In this document: piece by piece, positions 22,801 through 37,229 of the stretch
Layout of the letters: each line of letters opens with the position of its first letter
How positions within the stretch are numbered: position 1 is the stretch's first letter
Assembly: GCA_029207755.1 (NCBI GenBank)
Contig: JARCOQ010000002.1
Location: 40,930,244 to 40,994,243 of the forward strand
Direction: 5' to 3'
DNA length: 64,000 nt
From: Chamaea fasciata
Taxonomy: Eukaryota > Chordata > Aves > Passeriformes > Sylviidae
Made by a program: the position numbers and the translations under genes
The notes under the pieces: generated by a model
Seen by the model: only the letters and a program-made list of their open reading frames with translations
The model's database searches: none
Told to the model about the DNA's origin: nothing

Positions 22801-25800
22801 GACAATACACCATTCTGGAACCCAAAGTCAGTGCAGAAATGCTGACATCTTTAATGTGGGTTCCTCCTTCCCAATCACATGATCTGCTGACAAATGCAAG
22901 CATTCTTGTATTGCACTTCCTCGCTCCTGAAGGCACTGATGCTGCGCCTGCTGCAGGGATGGTCTGAATTTTAATGCTGCCCTTTCACAAGAAGAAATGG
23001 ACACAGTAATTCTTATCATGATGGTGTCCAGCACTTCCCTCACATAATTTTCTTCACCTTTTTCCTTTCCTACAGTCAAACTGAATACCTGCAAACAAAG
23101 AAAAGCACTCTTCCTTTCCCATTTTCCATTATCTTGCTGGGTATACCCCATATATTATATAGAATACTCATTCACTGTGTAATCAGAGTACTTATTCACA
23201 GTCAACACTCCAGGAGTCACCAGAGCTCAGGGGAACATATTTGAGCTATCTTTAAATTAGCTATCTCAGTACTGATAGCAGGGTAGCTATCATAACACCA
23301 GCACATCACAGCATGCTAAATATTGCAGCTTCTTGAAAGTTACCACAGGTATTTCTAAGAGAGTTACAACGGCAGCAGCATTTGTAATGAGGGATTATTT
23401 TAATTTTTTTTAATTCCATATTTACTGTAACTATTGCAAGTTCACAAACGGAGAAGGGAGGATAATGAAATAAAGAAAAGAAAGGATGAAAACCAACATG
23501 AATTAGCTGAAGGAAGAAAAGAAAAAAATAGGCTTCTTCATCCCTTAACTCATTCAGGTTATTAAGTAGTATTTTTACTTTATTACCAGGTAAAAGAATC
23601 TTTTGGCCTCTTCTAGACCTAGAAGTCAACAGCCAAAAATTTGAAAAAACACAAACAAAATGAATGGGATGACAATATCAGGTTGAGTGACTTCCCATGA
23701 CTGGAAACTACACAGAAACTGATGACAAATGCTAGGAAGTTTGGAAAGTCATTACTTTTACTAAAACTTAGGTCTCTGAAAGAAGATAAATTTGCAGTTA
23801 TGTAATAGACTCTTACACATTTTCTTAAATTCTCCCAGGAAATCAAGAAAGCAAATTCTTACTTTCAGGTGAGAGAGGGATGTAGACCTCATCAGTAGAA
23901 TGAACAGATATCAGGGACGCCCTCAGGTATGATGCAAGAAACATGTAAGACTATTTGTTTCTTCAAGATAAGCACATTTCCAAAGCTATTAGTGCTGAGA
24001 AACTGCCCACACCTGGAAATTCATATCAGGCACCATGTACACAACAGAAAGAATATCAGTGAAATGACAACACAACTTGCAAAACAAACTTTGAAATTTC
24101 TTACTGGTCAGCTTTGTTTGACTTAAACCACTATCTCAGTGACCCAGTGTTCTGGATCAGAGATCTTGGCCCAGGGGAGTATACACAGACAGATGAGCTG
24201 TCAGTCAGTTCCCTCTCCTCCTGTTTTGAGACCTCTGATTTATCTACTTTCCTTAAAGAAATATCCCTACTGATGCATTTGCAGTATCTCACACACCTAA
24301 TCTTCATTTTCACCCAGCTTGTTTCCTTAGCTAGATAACTTAAATGATCAATATGTTATGAAGCCAAGAATTATCAGAATATATTATGAAATATGAAGAC
24401 TTATTATTATGAAGACTTCAATGCTGATACTGGAAAAAGTTGTTCGAATTATATTCCAAAACTTTCACAAAGCCTCAAAACTTGTGTAAACCTATATTAA
24501 ACTGAAAACTCTTTTCATTCCACTGGATTACCACGTCAAAGGTCTTGTGCAACCGAAGTAGAGATATGGAATAAAAATGAGCCCAAAAGCCAAAGTCTAT
24601 CATAAAAGATTTATTTTTCAAAAAAAAATACTGCTATAAATACCCATGAAAGGCATTCCTGGCAAGTATTCACCAGAGGGAGTGCCACAGATCTGGGAAG
24701 AGATACTAAAGATGAATGTTGAAGCTTAATTTTCTAAGAGATATCAGTTTTTTAATCTCTGTAGCCTCTAGACACAGAAAGTGAATTTGATCATGTAAGA
24801 AGACCGTGATCAAAAGCTTGGGCAGTCACAAAAATGCTCTAGGGGAAAGGGAAGACTGAATAACACAATATTCTATGTTGTCATATGGTCTGTACAGCTT
24901 CTTATCAATAACAAATGTACTCACCTGAACATATCCAGGGCAAATATTGTCCCCAGCTTCACCAAAGCCACTCAACTGAGGTCCATGAGTTGAGGCAAAT
25001 GCAGAAAATGGCAGGTTTATGTTATTCACTGGAATTCATCATTTATGAACCGTGCTAACAACATCCACTTGCCATAAAAAAATAAATGGAAATATCTACA
25101 TAGACTGTTAGTGTTTTTTATATAAATTTATCTTTCTCTTATGAAGAAATTAGTCTTTTTTAAACTAATGCAGCATATTCATGGGTGACTATGTCCTCAG
25201 AGAACAGTAACATTAGAAATAATTATGAACCATCTTAATTAATAAAAGCTGGTTTTCCACCCACTTAGGTTTTTAATCTATTGCTGTGCTAACCAACTGA
25301 AAAGTGATGCACTGACAGTAAAGAACTGATCATATCACCACCAGCACTTTCTGAAAAAGCCAAGAGCCAAACATAGACAACAAGACAACAATTCTTGTCC
25401 TTGGGCAAGAATTCAAGTCTAGGAAAAAAAGTCAAACTAAACCTGGTAAAAGCAGTATCAGATGCAAGACTTGAGGTATTTGTGTACTAATGTCTCTTCC
25501 CAAAGCCCAGTTTCAGGAAAACATGTCCATACTGGCACAGGTAACAGGCCAGGAAGAAATCAATGTGACAAGCACACACAAAAGACAACAGAACCAACTT
25601 AACCTCTCTGCAATGTGAGGGAACAAAGATGCGATTTTCCTTATGTCTTTAAATTTGGCTTATCTTTAAAAAGGCTTTTCAGAAAGAATGGCTCTCACAT
25701 GCTCAACATTCAAGACCATATTGTCTCCAAAGAATGTTAAACGTTTTGGCCAGGAATAACTATACTGTGGCTCTGCTTCCGTAAGTGCCACTGCACAGAA

Positions 25801-26059
25801 ATACAGGATAATACTTAGTGGATGAGAGAATTAATGTTCATGCAATGGCACCTACAAAAATAGAGCAGGCCACAGTGCAAATCTTCTGGACCAAGACTTG
25901 TGGGGAATGGTGCCATGAATTTTCATTCATTCAAGAAAGTAAAAAGTAACAAATAAAAGATACCAATGGCCCAAGAAAATGTAACTAATTTCACAGACAA
26001 GGTTTAAAACCCCTGGGTCTGAGGATTATTTAGTTATGTCCAGCTCTGCTGAACCTGAT
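19819..26059. other. unassigned AT-rich DNA
   Basis: About 6.2 kb with no recognised gene, repeat family or RNA. It contains short A-runs and a local imperfect duplication of a TATGAAGACTT segment at about 24392-24419. Open frames reach 127 codons (20147-20530, minus) but show no motif. Confidence 0.45.
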
Positions 26060-27669
26060 CTTCATCCAAAAGGACTGACCAGAAGTGTGAAGGCTGGGGG
26101 AAGCCTTGGCTGCAGGACCAGGAAATGGTAAAAATCAGGCTCCTGAGAAGATGGAACATGGCAAACAGTAGGATCACAACCCTGGACTTGGGGAGAATCA
26201 ACTTTGGCCTGTTAGGGGATCTGCTTGGAAGAACTTAATGGGATATCATCCTGGGGCAAAGAGGTGTCCAAGAGCTGGTTGACTTTCAAGGATTACCGCC
26301 TCCAAGCTCAAAATTAGTCCATTCCTAAAAAGCAGGAGGTCAAGTGCAGGTGGCAGGCAGCCTCCATGGACGATTAAGGTCATGCTCAAACATGAAAAGT
26401 GTAAGAGGTGGAAGCAGGGACAGGAGAAATGCTGAAACAGATTGAATGTGCAGAAATGGGGTTGTGAAAAACATAAGCCAATCTGGAGTTTAATCTGATT
26501 ATAGGCAACAGGAAAAGCTTCCAGAAGTACATCCACAACAGAAAAGCTAGAGAAAATGCAAGCCTGCTGCTGAATAGGAATTGAGACCTGCTGACAAAGG
26601 ACAAGGAAGCAACTGCATTTTCTAGCTATAAACTGATGAAGCATAATCTAGGTAAGCGGACAGTGAGTTGAACTGAAAACTGTCAAGCTCACAAAATTGT
26701 GGTCAGTGACATGAAATCCAGACCAGCCTGAAAGCCTGGAAGCCAGTGCTGCACCCCATAGTTCATACTGGCATCTACCAAACAGTGCCTAGTATCCTCA
26801 TTAATCACCTGGATGATGGAAGACAGTGCAGCAAGTTTGCTGATGATAAAAAATTAGGAGGAGACGCTGGTACATCAGATGGATATGCTACCACCAGAGG
26901 AACTTCAAGGAAATAGAGGAATTGGCTGACAAGGACCCCATGAAACTCAACAAAGAACCTATGAGGGAATAATGCCAAAGACCAGGACAGACCATGATCA
27001 AACAGCTGAAAAGCAGTTCTTCAGAGGACCTGGGGGTCCTGGTAGACAGCTAGTTCAACATAAGCCAGCAATGTGTCTCTCCTGGAGGCTCCTCCTGGAG
27101 CCTCCTGGGCTCCATCAGGCAGAGCACTGCCAGCAGGTGGCCCTGCCCCTCTGCACAGCACTGCTAAGATACACCTGGCGTGCTGTGTCCAGTTCTTGGG
27201 TCCTTAGTTTAAGGGAGACATGGACATACTGAGAGAATCCAGGAAAGGTACACAGAGATGATAAAGGTCTTGAAGCACCTGTCACATGATGAGAGGCTGT
27301 AAGAGCTGGTTCTGCTCATCCTAGAGAAGGCTCTGGGGAATCCTATCAGTAAGTGTAAATACTTGATGGGGGTGTAAACAAGATGCAGCTATAATCTTCT
27401 TACTGGGGAACAATCAAAGAAAAAGAGGTAATGGGCACAAACTGAAATGCGTGGAACTTCATTCAGACATCATAAGAAAAACCTTTGTCTTAAGAATGGT
27501 AAAATTCTATAAAGGGCTGCCCACAGAAATTGTAGAGTTTTATCTTCATAGATATTCAAAATGCAACTGGTCACAGCCCTAGGTCACCTGCTCCAGCTGA
27601 CCTTGCTTTGAGTAGCCTTGATTTTATGAGGTGCCTTCTGACCTCAACTATTCTGTGACTGCAATTCTG
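26060..27669 (+). mobile_element. long decayed CR1 LINE, plus orientation, internally deleted
   Basis: The left part (about 26060-26640) corresponds to the CR1 ORF2 linker between endonuclease and reverse transcriptase. At about 26700 the sequence jumps to the middle of the RT domain (GGTCAGTGACATGAAATCC). The RT segment FADDTKLGG survives in degraded form near GTTTGCTGATGATAAAAAAT. The RT C-terminus, 3' UTR and tail (ACCTCAACTATTCTGTGACT) follow. So part of the RT N-terminal half is missing and many frameshifts and stops are present. This is the longest CR1 in the window and appears old. Confidence 0.9.
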
Positions 27670-30600
27670 TTTCTCCTACTATCCTGATAGTCGCCTTCCC
27701 ACAGTGTGAAAATACGTTTTAAGAGCACAACAGCACAAAGTGCATAAATATTTGCATGTACTCAAGCAGTCTACACAACCAGAATAGCAGACGTCTTTAC
27801 AGGCTTGCATTACTGTGTGGACGTTGAACCACAGTCTCTGTTCTTCTGCCAAGACAGAGAATTTACCCAAATCCCTACACAGCAGAAAAGCAATGTATTC
27901 ATAATTTTTCAATCAAATGAAAAGAAAGAAAGTGTGATGTGCATGCTCCACAGATCAGGAATGCTGGGAAGCAAGCGCCAGCTATCTAACCACATCTGTA
28001 CTCCTGGTGTATCATTTTACACTGCTCATGGCTGGAATGTGCTGCAGCAGCATGGCCCAATTGGCAGCTGGAGTGTCAAACCCAGTGCCTACATTCAGCT
28101 GGCTGCCTTGTTCCCTGGGAAGCACAAAAAATGGCTGGCTGAGCAGCCAAAAGCCTTCTCCCACACTGGCTCACAGGCCTTGGGGCTTTCCTGCCTGGCT
28201 TTGAGGGAGCAGATGGGAAGAGTTTGCTATTTCTGAGGGGGGTGAGAGAGAGGGAATGATCTTTGGTTGCCCATGGGGTGGGCAGCACACCTAAAGAGGG
28301 AAAAGGTGCGAGTGGGTTGCTGCAGCCTGCTGCTGCCTTGGGGTGGTGGGGAATTCCCACTTTCTTGTGCACAAAGTGTGGATATGGGAAGATGCTGTTA
28401 GAAGAGTGGGTGGTGTTTCAGGTGAGAAACAAGGAGTAGCTCTCTCTGGGATAACACAGAAAGGCTCCAGTTGTCCAGATCGCTCTGCACAAGTGCGGCT
28501 CCATAAATTCCTTCTAACAGCACTAGTGATGAAATGCCTTGCTCCTAATATCACAGTCCTGTGCCATTTAATTCCCCACCTTCCCACTTCAGGTGTGAGC
28601 ACATCACCTCCCTCCCCTGGCCGATACCCAGCTTCTCTGCTACATGCACAACTGCAGCCACTCTGCCATGCAACCACACGTGCAAGATCACAAGGATGGA
28701 GCTACCAGTCTGGCAAGCCTCTTCCAGACCTGCACATTCTTTCCGTATGTACTTGCTTCTTTGACATATGATATTGCTTAAGCACCTTCAGTGCTTTGCC
28801 TGAATCCTGTATACAGGAAGAATCCTATAAATATGAAAAAGAGGCATTAGCTTTTTCTCTACCAGTAGACCATTAATAACTTTTACTGGCAGTTTCCTGT
28901 TCCTCTCAGGTGAATTTTTCTTTACTAAAGCTAGGCAAAATTCTGAGGTAATCTTCTGCCAATGCATATGAACTTATCTAGATACATGGATATATGAAGT
29001 ATTAGACATAAGGGACACAGCATCAGAATTTATATTAAAATATAGTTAGTAACTTAATTGACCCAAGAGAGAATGTGTTGGACCGTGACAGTCAAAAGGA
29101 AAATGTACTTGAAGCTCAGACTCTACGCAGTCACTGTGCCATAACTACACACATGTACAGAAATGCCCATTCTAACCTCACCACTCCTAGGCAGGGTACT
29201 ACTCTGGCCAAATGCATAACTCTGCTTTCAAAACAAAGGCAAATTCTAAAGCCAACTCACTTATAAGTTAGATTCACAAAGCTAATTCCCCAGAGACTCT
29301 GAAGTGAGGTTACCATCTGCTCTTCTCCACTGGAGATACACTTCCACAATGATAAATAGCTGCTAGAAAAACTTTGAGACAGTAACTGAGAACAATACAA
29401 ATTAAGAGAAGTTATATCAGAAAAAATCATTACAAAACCCCATGCATTTCTGAAAACAAACCAAAGGGCCTGCCTGAGATGTAAAGACCCTCTCTACTTA
29501 GTGGCCCCATAATGGCACTCCTAATCCCCTATCATCCGCAGCTCCAGGGAATATTTTCTGCCCCATAGGAAAATTATCCATCCCTAATAGCTGCAGGATG
29601 CTAGACAGATGGGGAATTAAGGCTACACATTAAAGACATTGAGTTTTGTGTGGCTATCTTTCTTGTTTGGCAGAACAACTGTTATGCCAGACAGGGTGAT
29701 GTGGCCTCAGCTGTCAGGAAGGGGAGAGTCCCCACAGGAGGTGTCTGGAAACAGCTGGGAAACCTCCCCACACTTTCTACCCCATGATAAATCAGCAATA
29801 AAACAACCCTTTGTAAATGAGGCAAATACCTGGATTTAGTGTGGGCTTTCTTTCCAGTGACCCTTGCTGTATTGTACAATGATGGGAAAATGTCACAGTG
29901 TTCATTTTACATCAGGGGAACAGGCAGTACTTGTAATGGCAGTAATGGAAACTAAATCCAAAGCTGCAACACTGGCTCCATGGTTATCTAAGAAGTTTTA
30001 CCATTAATATCATTGAAGCCAAATTTCACTTAGTTCCTCTGAGTCCTCCACATTCCTTTCAGCCTGTTTTTTTGGTATGAATTTGCTTTAGCTTTTTCAA
30101 GGTGTGGAAAGAGCTGTCCCCTTGGATTCCTCACAGCAGTACCTCTTTCTTTTTTACAAACACATTCACTATATACCACTCTATATATCACTATATACCA
30201 GGGAAACAAAGATCAGTCTTGCACTTCTTAATTCAGGAGTCCTAAAGTGGATATAGAGAAAGATGAAGACTTTGAGCAGCTGAGAAAAGAAAAAATACCT
30301 GAAATTCAAAACAATAACCTGCAAAAAATTGATTAACTGCTTTTGCTTGTATTTAAACTGGCAATATGCATGGGACACAATGCAAACTTTCTCCATGATA
30401 TCCCCTTAACACACTACCTCCTGGATCCACTGGAGTCAATTCTAGGAGCACAAAGATAACTATCTGATTATACAAAACCTGTAATCATTCATGCAGAGGG
30501 CTCTGAAGTGAGGCACATGGCAATGTCAGCATCACTATGCCTTGAGCATGATGTAGTACCTCTCCCGTTATTTTCTGTTCTATGGAATATTCCTTACTGT

Positions 30601-33600
30601 TCTTCTATCCCATCACTAACTTCTACAGGAAGTTCTCTCCCATGCTTGACTCTCTCACATTGTCTTTGATCCCCCTCAAAATCTGCCCATGACTTTCTGT
30701 TCCCTAATCCCACCATGTTAACAATTCTGCCTTCATGTTTCCAAACAGTGCAATCCCAGTGCCAAGCCCTCCTTCAGCTCTATGGACCCCCATTCCTGCC
30801 CCCTGGCACTTTGATCCTTTCTGAAGTGATTCTGCTGGTTTAACACCATTAACATTTACAGAAAATCCATGAGACAGTTTCTTGAATATGGGCTTTGCCA
30901 GAAGCTCTGGATTTGGTTCACTGAGATTATACACCTCCAGCAGAAACCAGCTCATGGATTTAGGCACAGTGCCAGAACAGTAAACCTACTGTTGGATAAA
31001 AGTTATTTCTTGAAATGGTGTCACAGAAGGACACCGACTTCTCTTGTCATCACAGACAACCTGAACACACTCTCTCCTTACTCCAAACTCAAAACACAAA
31101 CAAGCAAAAAAACTCAACCCAACCAAAATCAAATCAAAGCAGATCTTTGACAAGTCAAGAACTGTTCTCAAAGACATCTATGCCCCTAAGGTAATACCAT
31201 ATGCTCGAGCAACATCAAGCCACATCATATCAGCAGGAGCTAATTAATTTCCAGTCACCACAGTGCTTTAAAGAAGGTTGCAAGGAACAATCCTTACAGA
31301 AGGAAGCCCCACTCCATATCCGGCCACCACTTAAGGCAGGGCCATCACTCACCATCACTTGAAAAAGCAGCAGTGTTCATCACCACCTCTCATCACAGGC
31401 AAAGGAATAAAGCAACTCAATTTGGCTGATGCCAGGATGCACATGTGATGATGCCTTGATCTGCCTGCATCCAGCATTATATGTCATCAAATACAGTCAG
31501 CATGCTACAGACTTTTTAAAAGCCACAATGAAGAGACAACATGTTCTTCAATGATAGATGGCTCTAAACAAGCTCATACATAAAATTAGAAGCAATCTAT
31601 GGAACTGCAGTTTCCATTCTCCCTTGGAATTGAAAGGAGGATGATTATTATAGCAGCAATTGTTAGGGCTGCCATATCAAAGGTTAGTGTGCAATTATCT
31701 ACACCCCTCAATACATACACACAGAACAAACAGCAAACCATCCCCAATTCAAGAGCTTGTACCTCCTCCAGACATGTCATGTAGTATACAAATCTGAGCC
31801 CAAGAGCACTCACTCACCATAGTAAAACTAGAAGGTCTATTTGTAGGTATATTCTAAGTTGAGAAGGGCTTATAAAACCTGGGTACATTTTCATGTCAGC
31901 TTATTTCACACACTTCAGCAAAACAGCTTTTCTTTTTTTCTTACTGAGAAATTTTGCACCCTATTAACCTTTTTCCTCTTTTATCAGGATCATGAGCACA
32001 GCAACATTGTTCTCTTCTGCAGGAACCAGAGGCCAGACTTTGAACAGGGACTGATCCTTCTCATTGATCCTTTCACCCTCAGTACATTTGCAGAATGTAA
32101 CCAACTTAGAAAAAAACCCCCACATTCCTACAGGATTGAAATGTCTACCTGCAGTAAAAGGTGAACTACTTTGCTATAAAAAAAGTTTACACTTGCATTA
32201 TCCCTTTAACATTGCAAAAGCTTTTTCTGAAATCAAAGCCATAATATCTATTAGTTTCAAGACATTTTTAAAATTGCTAAATGTTTTGTGATTGTGATCA
32301 GAGAAAACTAAATTACTTTATTTCACATGAGAGCTTCAACTTCTAAAATATTATCTATGATGAAATGATATACTAGTTCAATAAGATGTTCCACTACGAT
32401 GTCCCACAAGAATGTCACTGAAATTTTGGGTGATGAACACTGTAATACTGAGCACTACATTAGACTGAAGGAAAAAATACGAGGGAATCTTCAGTGCATT
32501 AAAAGCAATTACCAACTAAACTGAGATCAATGACGTGACAAAGTACAACACAGGAATGATTTTGCTTGCTTGCACTGCTTCATCTACTTTAAAGTTCCAA
32601 ACGGAAATCTGACTTGGAGCTTCTGAATTTTATGACCTTCTTGTATAATTTGATTAGTTCACAAAAAAACCTTGAAGATAAATTTATCAGTATAGTTACT
32701 TTGATGGCATAAAACTAGTCAAATCTGTTGCAATTCATTCCATTTCAAAGCAAAAATACCCCACAGACCAGACACTGACATTATCTCAATCTAAAATGTA
32801 CATTTACTCTTGACACCAAACACGGTACATATTTTTAAAGGGCAGTTGTAGTAAGCTCATTGTACAAAACTACAAGAAAATAAATCTCCATTGGTTCAAG
32901 AGTGTCACATAGCTTGGCGTTGATGGCAAACTTCCTGAGAATGCACTAAATCCCACTGTCTCCTCTTGGACACTGAGACACTGACCACAACTCTTTGAAT
33001 GCAACCATCTAGACAATTCCTTTCACAAGCAGCCATATTCCTTTTCCACTCTACTTATGCAGACTTAATATTTACTACCTTCAAACCTCCTCTGGGCTAC
33101 CTGTATTTGCCATTTGAAGAGGACTTCACAGAAAACTATTATTACAGAACTACTGCTCCTCCATAATTATCAGTTGAAGAAGAGAAAGGGGAACTCATAT
33201 CAGGAACTCAAGCCTCTTTAAGTTTTTAATGAGGAAGGAGAAAGAACCTAGGAAATTAATATGGAACAGTATTTTGATTTCCAGTCTATGTCTGGCATTT
33301 TTTGCTCTATAATGACTGCTTCTACACTAAAAGAGAAGATACAAAGGCCTTACCTCAGTTGCAGTCTACTGCCTAAATGCATTAGGGATTTTTGTGAAGT
33401 GTCAAAACTATGGCAAAAGCTAAGCCATTAAAAAAAAAAAAGTACATATCTAAATAGCAAGGTTATGTTAAGGATAAAAGAAAAATGTATTGTGGTTGAA
33501 GTCTGGCATGTGTTTGGGAACGTAAAACAGAACACTCTTGCAGAGGAGACATTGGCATAGTCTCAGTTATAACACACAGTTATTTCCACTATAATATAAT

Positions 33601-36568
33601 TCAGATATTTCAAATATTTCAAACATTTATACTTTCTGTACAATCACAACACATTTGAAAATTCACTGTGTTTGAGCAGCGCATTTAGGGGGCTGAAGGA
33701 CAGGACATGGCAGGCACAGACGACATTCATCGGTCACGAAGCAGGAGGATGCCCCTGCCTGAGGCAATGACACAGCTCTAACACACATTTTTACACGCAG
33801 CTGTAGAATTTCAGACTCCAATAACAGAGTCAGATTTTACCACCCTATGTCTCAAACAGCTTTGTCAAAAGGTGTTAAGTACCCTGGTCTTTTGCTTCAG
33901 AATAACAATTCTTGCACAGTAGGTGCAATTTCTTCTTCATCATAGCTACAGTACATTAAAGTAGTTTTAAATTTGAGTACAAAAACTGTAAGGAATTTAT
34001 GAGTATTTCCTATTTTAAAATAGTACCAAAAAACCTTGAAGCAAATCAATCTTAATGATAATATCTCTACCTACTCCTATTCAAAGACTAAATTAAAAAT
34101 AAAACCATTTAAGCATTTAATTCCTTAAACAATGAAAAACTTATTCCAGAAAAGGAAAGAAAACTGGATATATTTAAAATTTATTCACTTTGGACTTGAT
34201 GAAATGCAAAGGAAACCTGTATCTCTACTTCTGAAACCAGGTTTTAAACATGACTGTGCTTTGTTTTCTTTCCATGCAAGACAGTATCTAAATCATTACT
34301 ATACACCACCCACACAGCCATACTCTTACATCCTAGTGCACTCTGACGCCCCAACGCAATCATGCAGTTTCTTGTGTCGCTCCCTCCAAATAACCTTTAT
34401 TCACATTGTGTCAGTGAGCCCACTATGAGGCCACAGTGAGGCCACTCCTTCCAGTAAGAGTTGTTCATACAAATAAAGGTCACTTCCTTGACCCCAAATG
34501 CAGAAGATGTCTACAAGAGTAGCACAGCCATTCCAGCTGTCTGAGGCTGTGAGAGCCCTATGATTAGTTTATTAGAGGACTTGAAATGGCCTTGAATGAG
34601 TGCCATATCTGGCACTGATATCTGATTTCTCATATCCGACAATATACTGTAGAGAACGTTCAGCTCTATATATTTAAGCAAGAAGAGAAACCCAAGACAC
34701 ACTATTCACTCCAATTACTCAATAAGATGTGAAGAATCTCTCATCTCATGAACATAAAAACAAACAACAGTTGTAACACATATTCCTCTGAGAACAAGCC
34801 ATGGCTGTTCATAAAGCTTTTGAATTGTCTGGCAAGTCTTTTCTGCTTATTGACAGGCTGTAATTGCTGCCTCTTAGCTAAACTGAACCTCCAGCCCGAT
34901 GCCTGACCTTGTCCCTGACCCTCACTTTCATCTTCTATAATGACTTAGACACAATCTGGGCCTAACACATTTTGGCAAAGGACCACAACTTGATACTGCT
35001 TTGCTTTTGACAGGCTTCTCCTAACTCTGGCCACTTCCTTGGTTTCACTCACTACAACTATCTGGTATCATCTGGGGACTGAAATGTGCAAATGGTATGC
35101 TGCTTGTAAAAAAAAAGGAAATCCCCAAAAACCTCCCTAAGGCCAAAGGAAATTCACTGCCTGCCCTTGAGCTGAGCTCTCCTCATTCCTGGTCTCGCTG
35201 GGCCGAGTCTGGAGGCAGAGATTGGCTCCAGGTCAGAGCAGAGGCTGCCAGCCCCCAGCAAGGCTTAGGTCTGGCACAGACCCCAGCAAAGACCTTGGCA
35301 GCAGGCATGACAGCTGGGACCTATGACAGAGGTGGAATGGCTGGAGCTTTCAGAGCAACCCCAATGAGAAAGCTGGCAGTTCTGCTATCAAAGAAGATTT
35401 GAAACAGATATTTTGGCCACTCTTTGCTCATATATTTGGAAAAAAAAAAAGATCATCAGTAAAGTTTCTCAACAAGAAAAGCCACAATGAAATTAACATT
35501 GCGATAGAGAGGAATGCAAGCCTTTTCAAAGATCCAGGATTTCTAAGTAACAAATTCCAAAAAAAGAAGGCAAAGCTGACACTTACTTGGTTGCTGATGC
35601 TTTCTGAACAGAAAGATTAACTGGCTTCTTTATGTCATTCAATTATCCCTGGCCCAAAAGTCTCCCAGAGGGAAATGGACCACTCCTGCCCACTTCTTGC
35701 TTTGAGTCCAAGATATTTACCAGCTTGAATCCACACAGGTAATTTTCCTCTCTCTCTCTAAGTAGTAGAAAATAAATGCGTGTTATGTTACCCAAGGTGG
35801 GATTCATCCAAGTACAGTCACCTAAAGCCAAGGTATCTCTGTCACCTCAAGGCTTTTTCTGTAGCTGGCCAAGAGAGGCTGCTCTTGGCCAGTTACTGAA
35901 TAAAAAGGAGCTCAATCTCCATACACCTTAGAACAGGGAGCATTTGCTTTTAAATGGACAAAACTGGATAAAAAAATTCCCACTAGACTAAGTGTGCCAT
36001 TTTTCAGGTATATTATTTTCTACACAGGAATGAAAGAGTTGTGAGGAGCGAAACAGTTGACAAAATAATACTAAAATAGAAGTGGTCTGCATCAGTTCAG
36101 GGTAATCCTAGCTTCAGATGAGGTCAGGAATTTCTATAGCAGTGAATTGGAGCTCTCTGGATTTCACAGAGGGATCTATGGTCTATGTGACAAAGCTACC
36201 AAGCTGTTTCTGTGTCACAGGATTGCTCTTCTAGACCTACTGCAGTGTGTTTGTGGCACTTCTATGCTGGCAGGAGAGCATACACAGACTGTCTGGGACA
36301 AGAATCATCTGCTGTAATTTGCTGCGTTCAGATGCTAGAAGGCAGCTGGCTTCAGCTCTTTCATGCCAAGCAAAGCGATGGAGAAGAGAGACAGAGAGAA
36401 AAAGCACTACTTAAGATGTTCCTTGCAGCCTCACTCCTCTGCTCCCTTGGTCCTCATTAAACATTTGCTCAATCCATCAAATTTATTCAACTATTGTTTT
36501 CTCACCTCGGCTGTTTTTCAGCAATTCTGACAACACAACCATTCCTGATGAACATCTGGGATCCCCAG
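27670..36568. other. unassigned DNA, about 8.9 kb
   Basis: No recognised gene, RNA or interspersed repeat. Features seen are a modestly GC-richer stretch at about 27960-28700 with open frames on both strands, a small duplicated ACTATATACCA at about 30168-30200, and a short perfect inverted repeat at 35865-35892. A GC-richer patch near 35160-35330 gives a 101-codon plus-strand frame without any recognisable domain. Confidence 0.4.
35865..35892. repeat. 11-bp perfect inverted repeat (hairpin)
   Basis: CTGGCCAAGAG (35865-35875) is followed after a 6-base spacer by its exact reverse complement CTCTTGGCCAG (35882-35892). A transcript could form a stable short stem-loop. It is too short for a miRNA precursor, and no T-run or other terminator context follows, so no function is assigned. 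Confidence 0.9.
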
Positions 36569-37229
36569 TGTTGTGAATAAGGTGTAGTCATTGGCTCAAG
36601 CAAATGAGAACTTATTAAGGATGGTGGGGCATTGGAACCCTGGTCACTGAGAATTTTAGACATTCTGTTAAGGTTACAGTTCTTTTGATGTGTACTTTTG
36701 TTGTTTCAGTATGGTTTTGAACCCTTTTCTCTTCTCCCTTCAATACTCCCTCTGTTTCTGTGGTTCCTGCCTGGCAGCTCTCGCTGACAGGGCTGTAATA
36801 CACGTGAGGCAGGAGTATATTCGCCCTTTGTGAGAGGCAGCAAAAAGTGGGGACACTTATTCCCGGGAAGCCTGTCAGGGTAACATGGCACCACCAATGG
36901 GGACACGAGAAGGGCTCCACCAATGAAAGGCACAGGAGGACTGACTGACAGGCCTTGGGAGGAGCCAAGTGCACATATATGGGCAAAGCCACGGGCTGTG
37001 GGAGGGGCCAGGAGGACATATAAGGATTGTTAATATTAATGAGGCTGAGGCAACCATGAGTATATAAAAGGCAGTGATACACACCATTTTGTGAGCCTGA
37101 GCCTCTGGGGAGCAGTAAGAGTCTCACTAGACTCCCAGTGCTGTCCCACTTTGCTTTGTAATTTTAATGGGTTTTAATTAAAATTCATTTACTCATTCCC
37201 ACCCAGGGTTTGAGTAGTTTATTATAGCA
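36569..37229 (+). mobile_element. probable solo ERV LTR with promoter and poly(A) signal
   Basis: A block of about 660 bp beginning TGTTGTGAATAAGG and ending near TTATTATAGCA has the arrangement of a retroviral LTR: a U3 with two CCAAT motifs (near 36887 and 36920), a strong TATA box TATATAAAAG at 37061-37070, an R-like segment, and a poly(A) signal ATTAAA at 37177-37182 before CATTCCCACCCAGGG. No primer-binding site or coding region follows, so it is called a solo LTR. Target-site duplications were looked for and are not obvious, so the ends may be off by some bases. The family is not named. Confidence 0.65.
37060..37070 (+). promoter_or_regulatory. TATA box inside the LTR
   Basis: GTATATAAAAG matches the TATA consensus and lies about 110 bp before the ATTAAA poly(A) signal, as expected for U3-R-U5 organisation. 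Whether it is still active cannot be told from the sequence. Confidence 0.6.
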
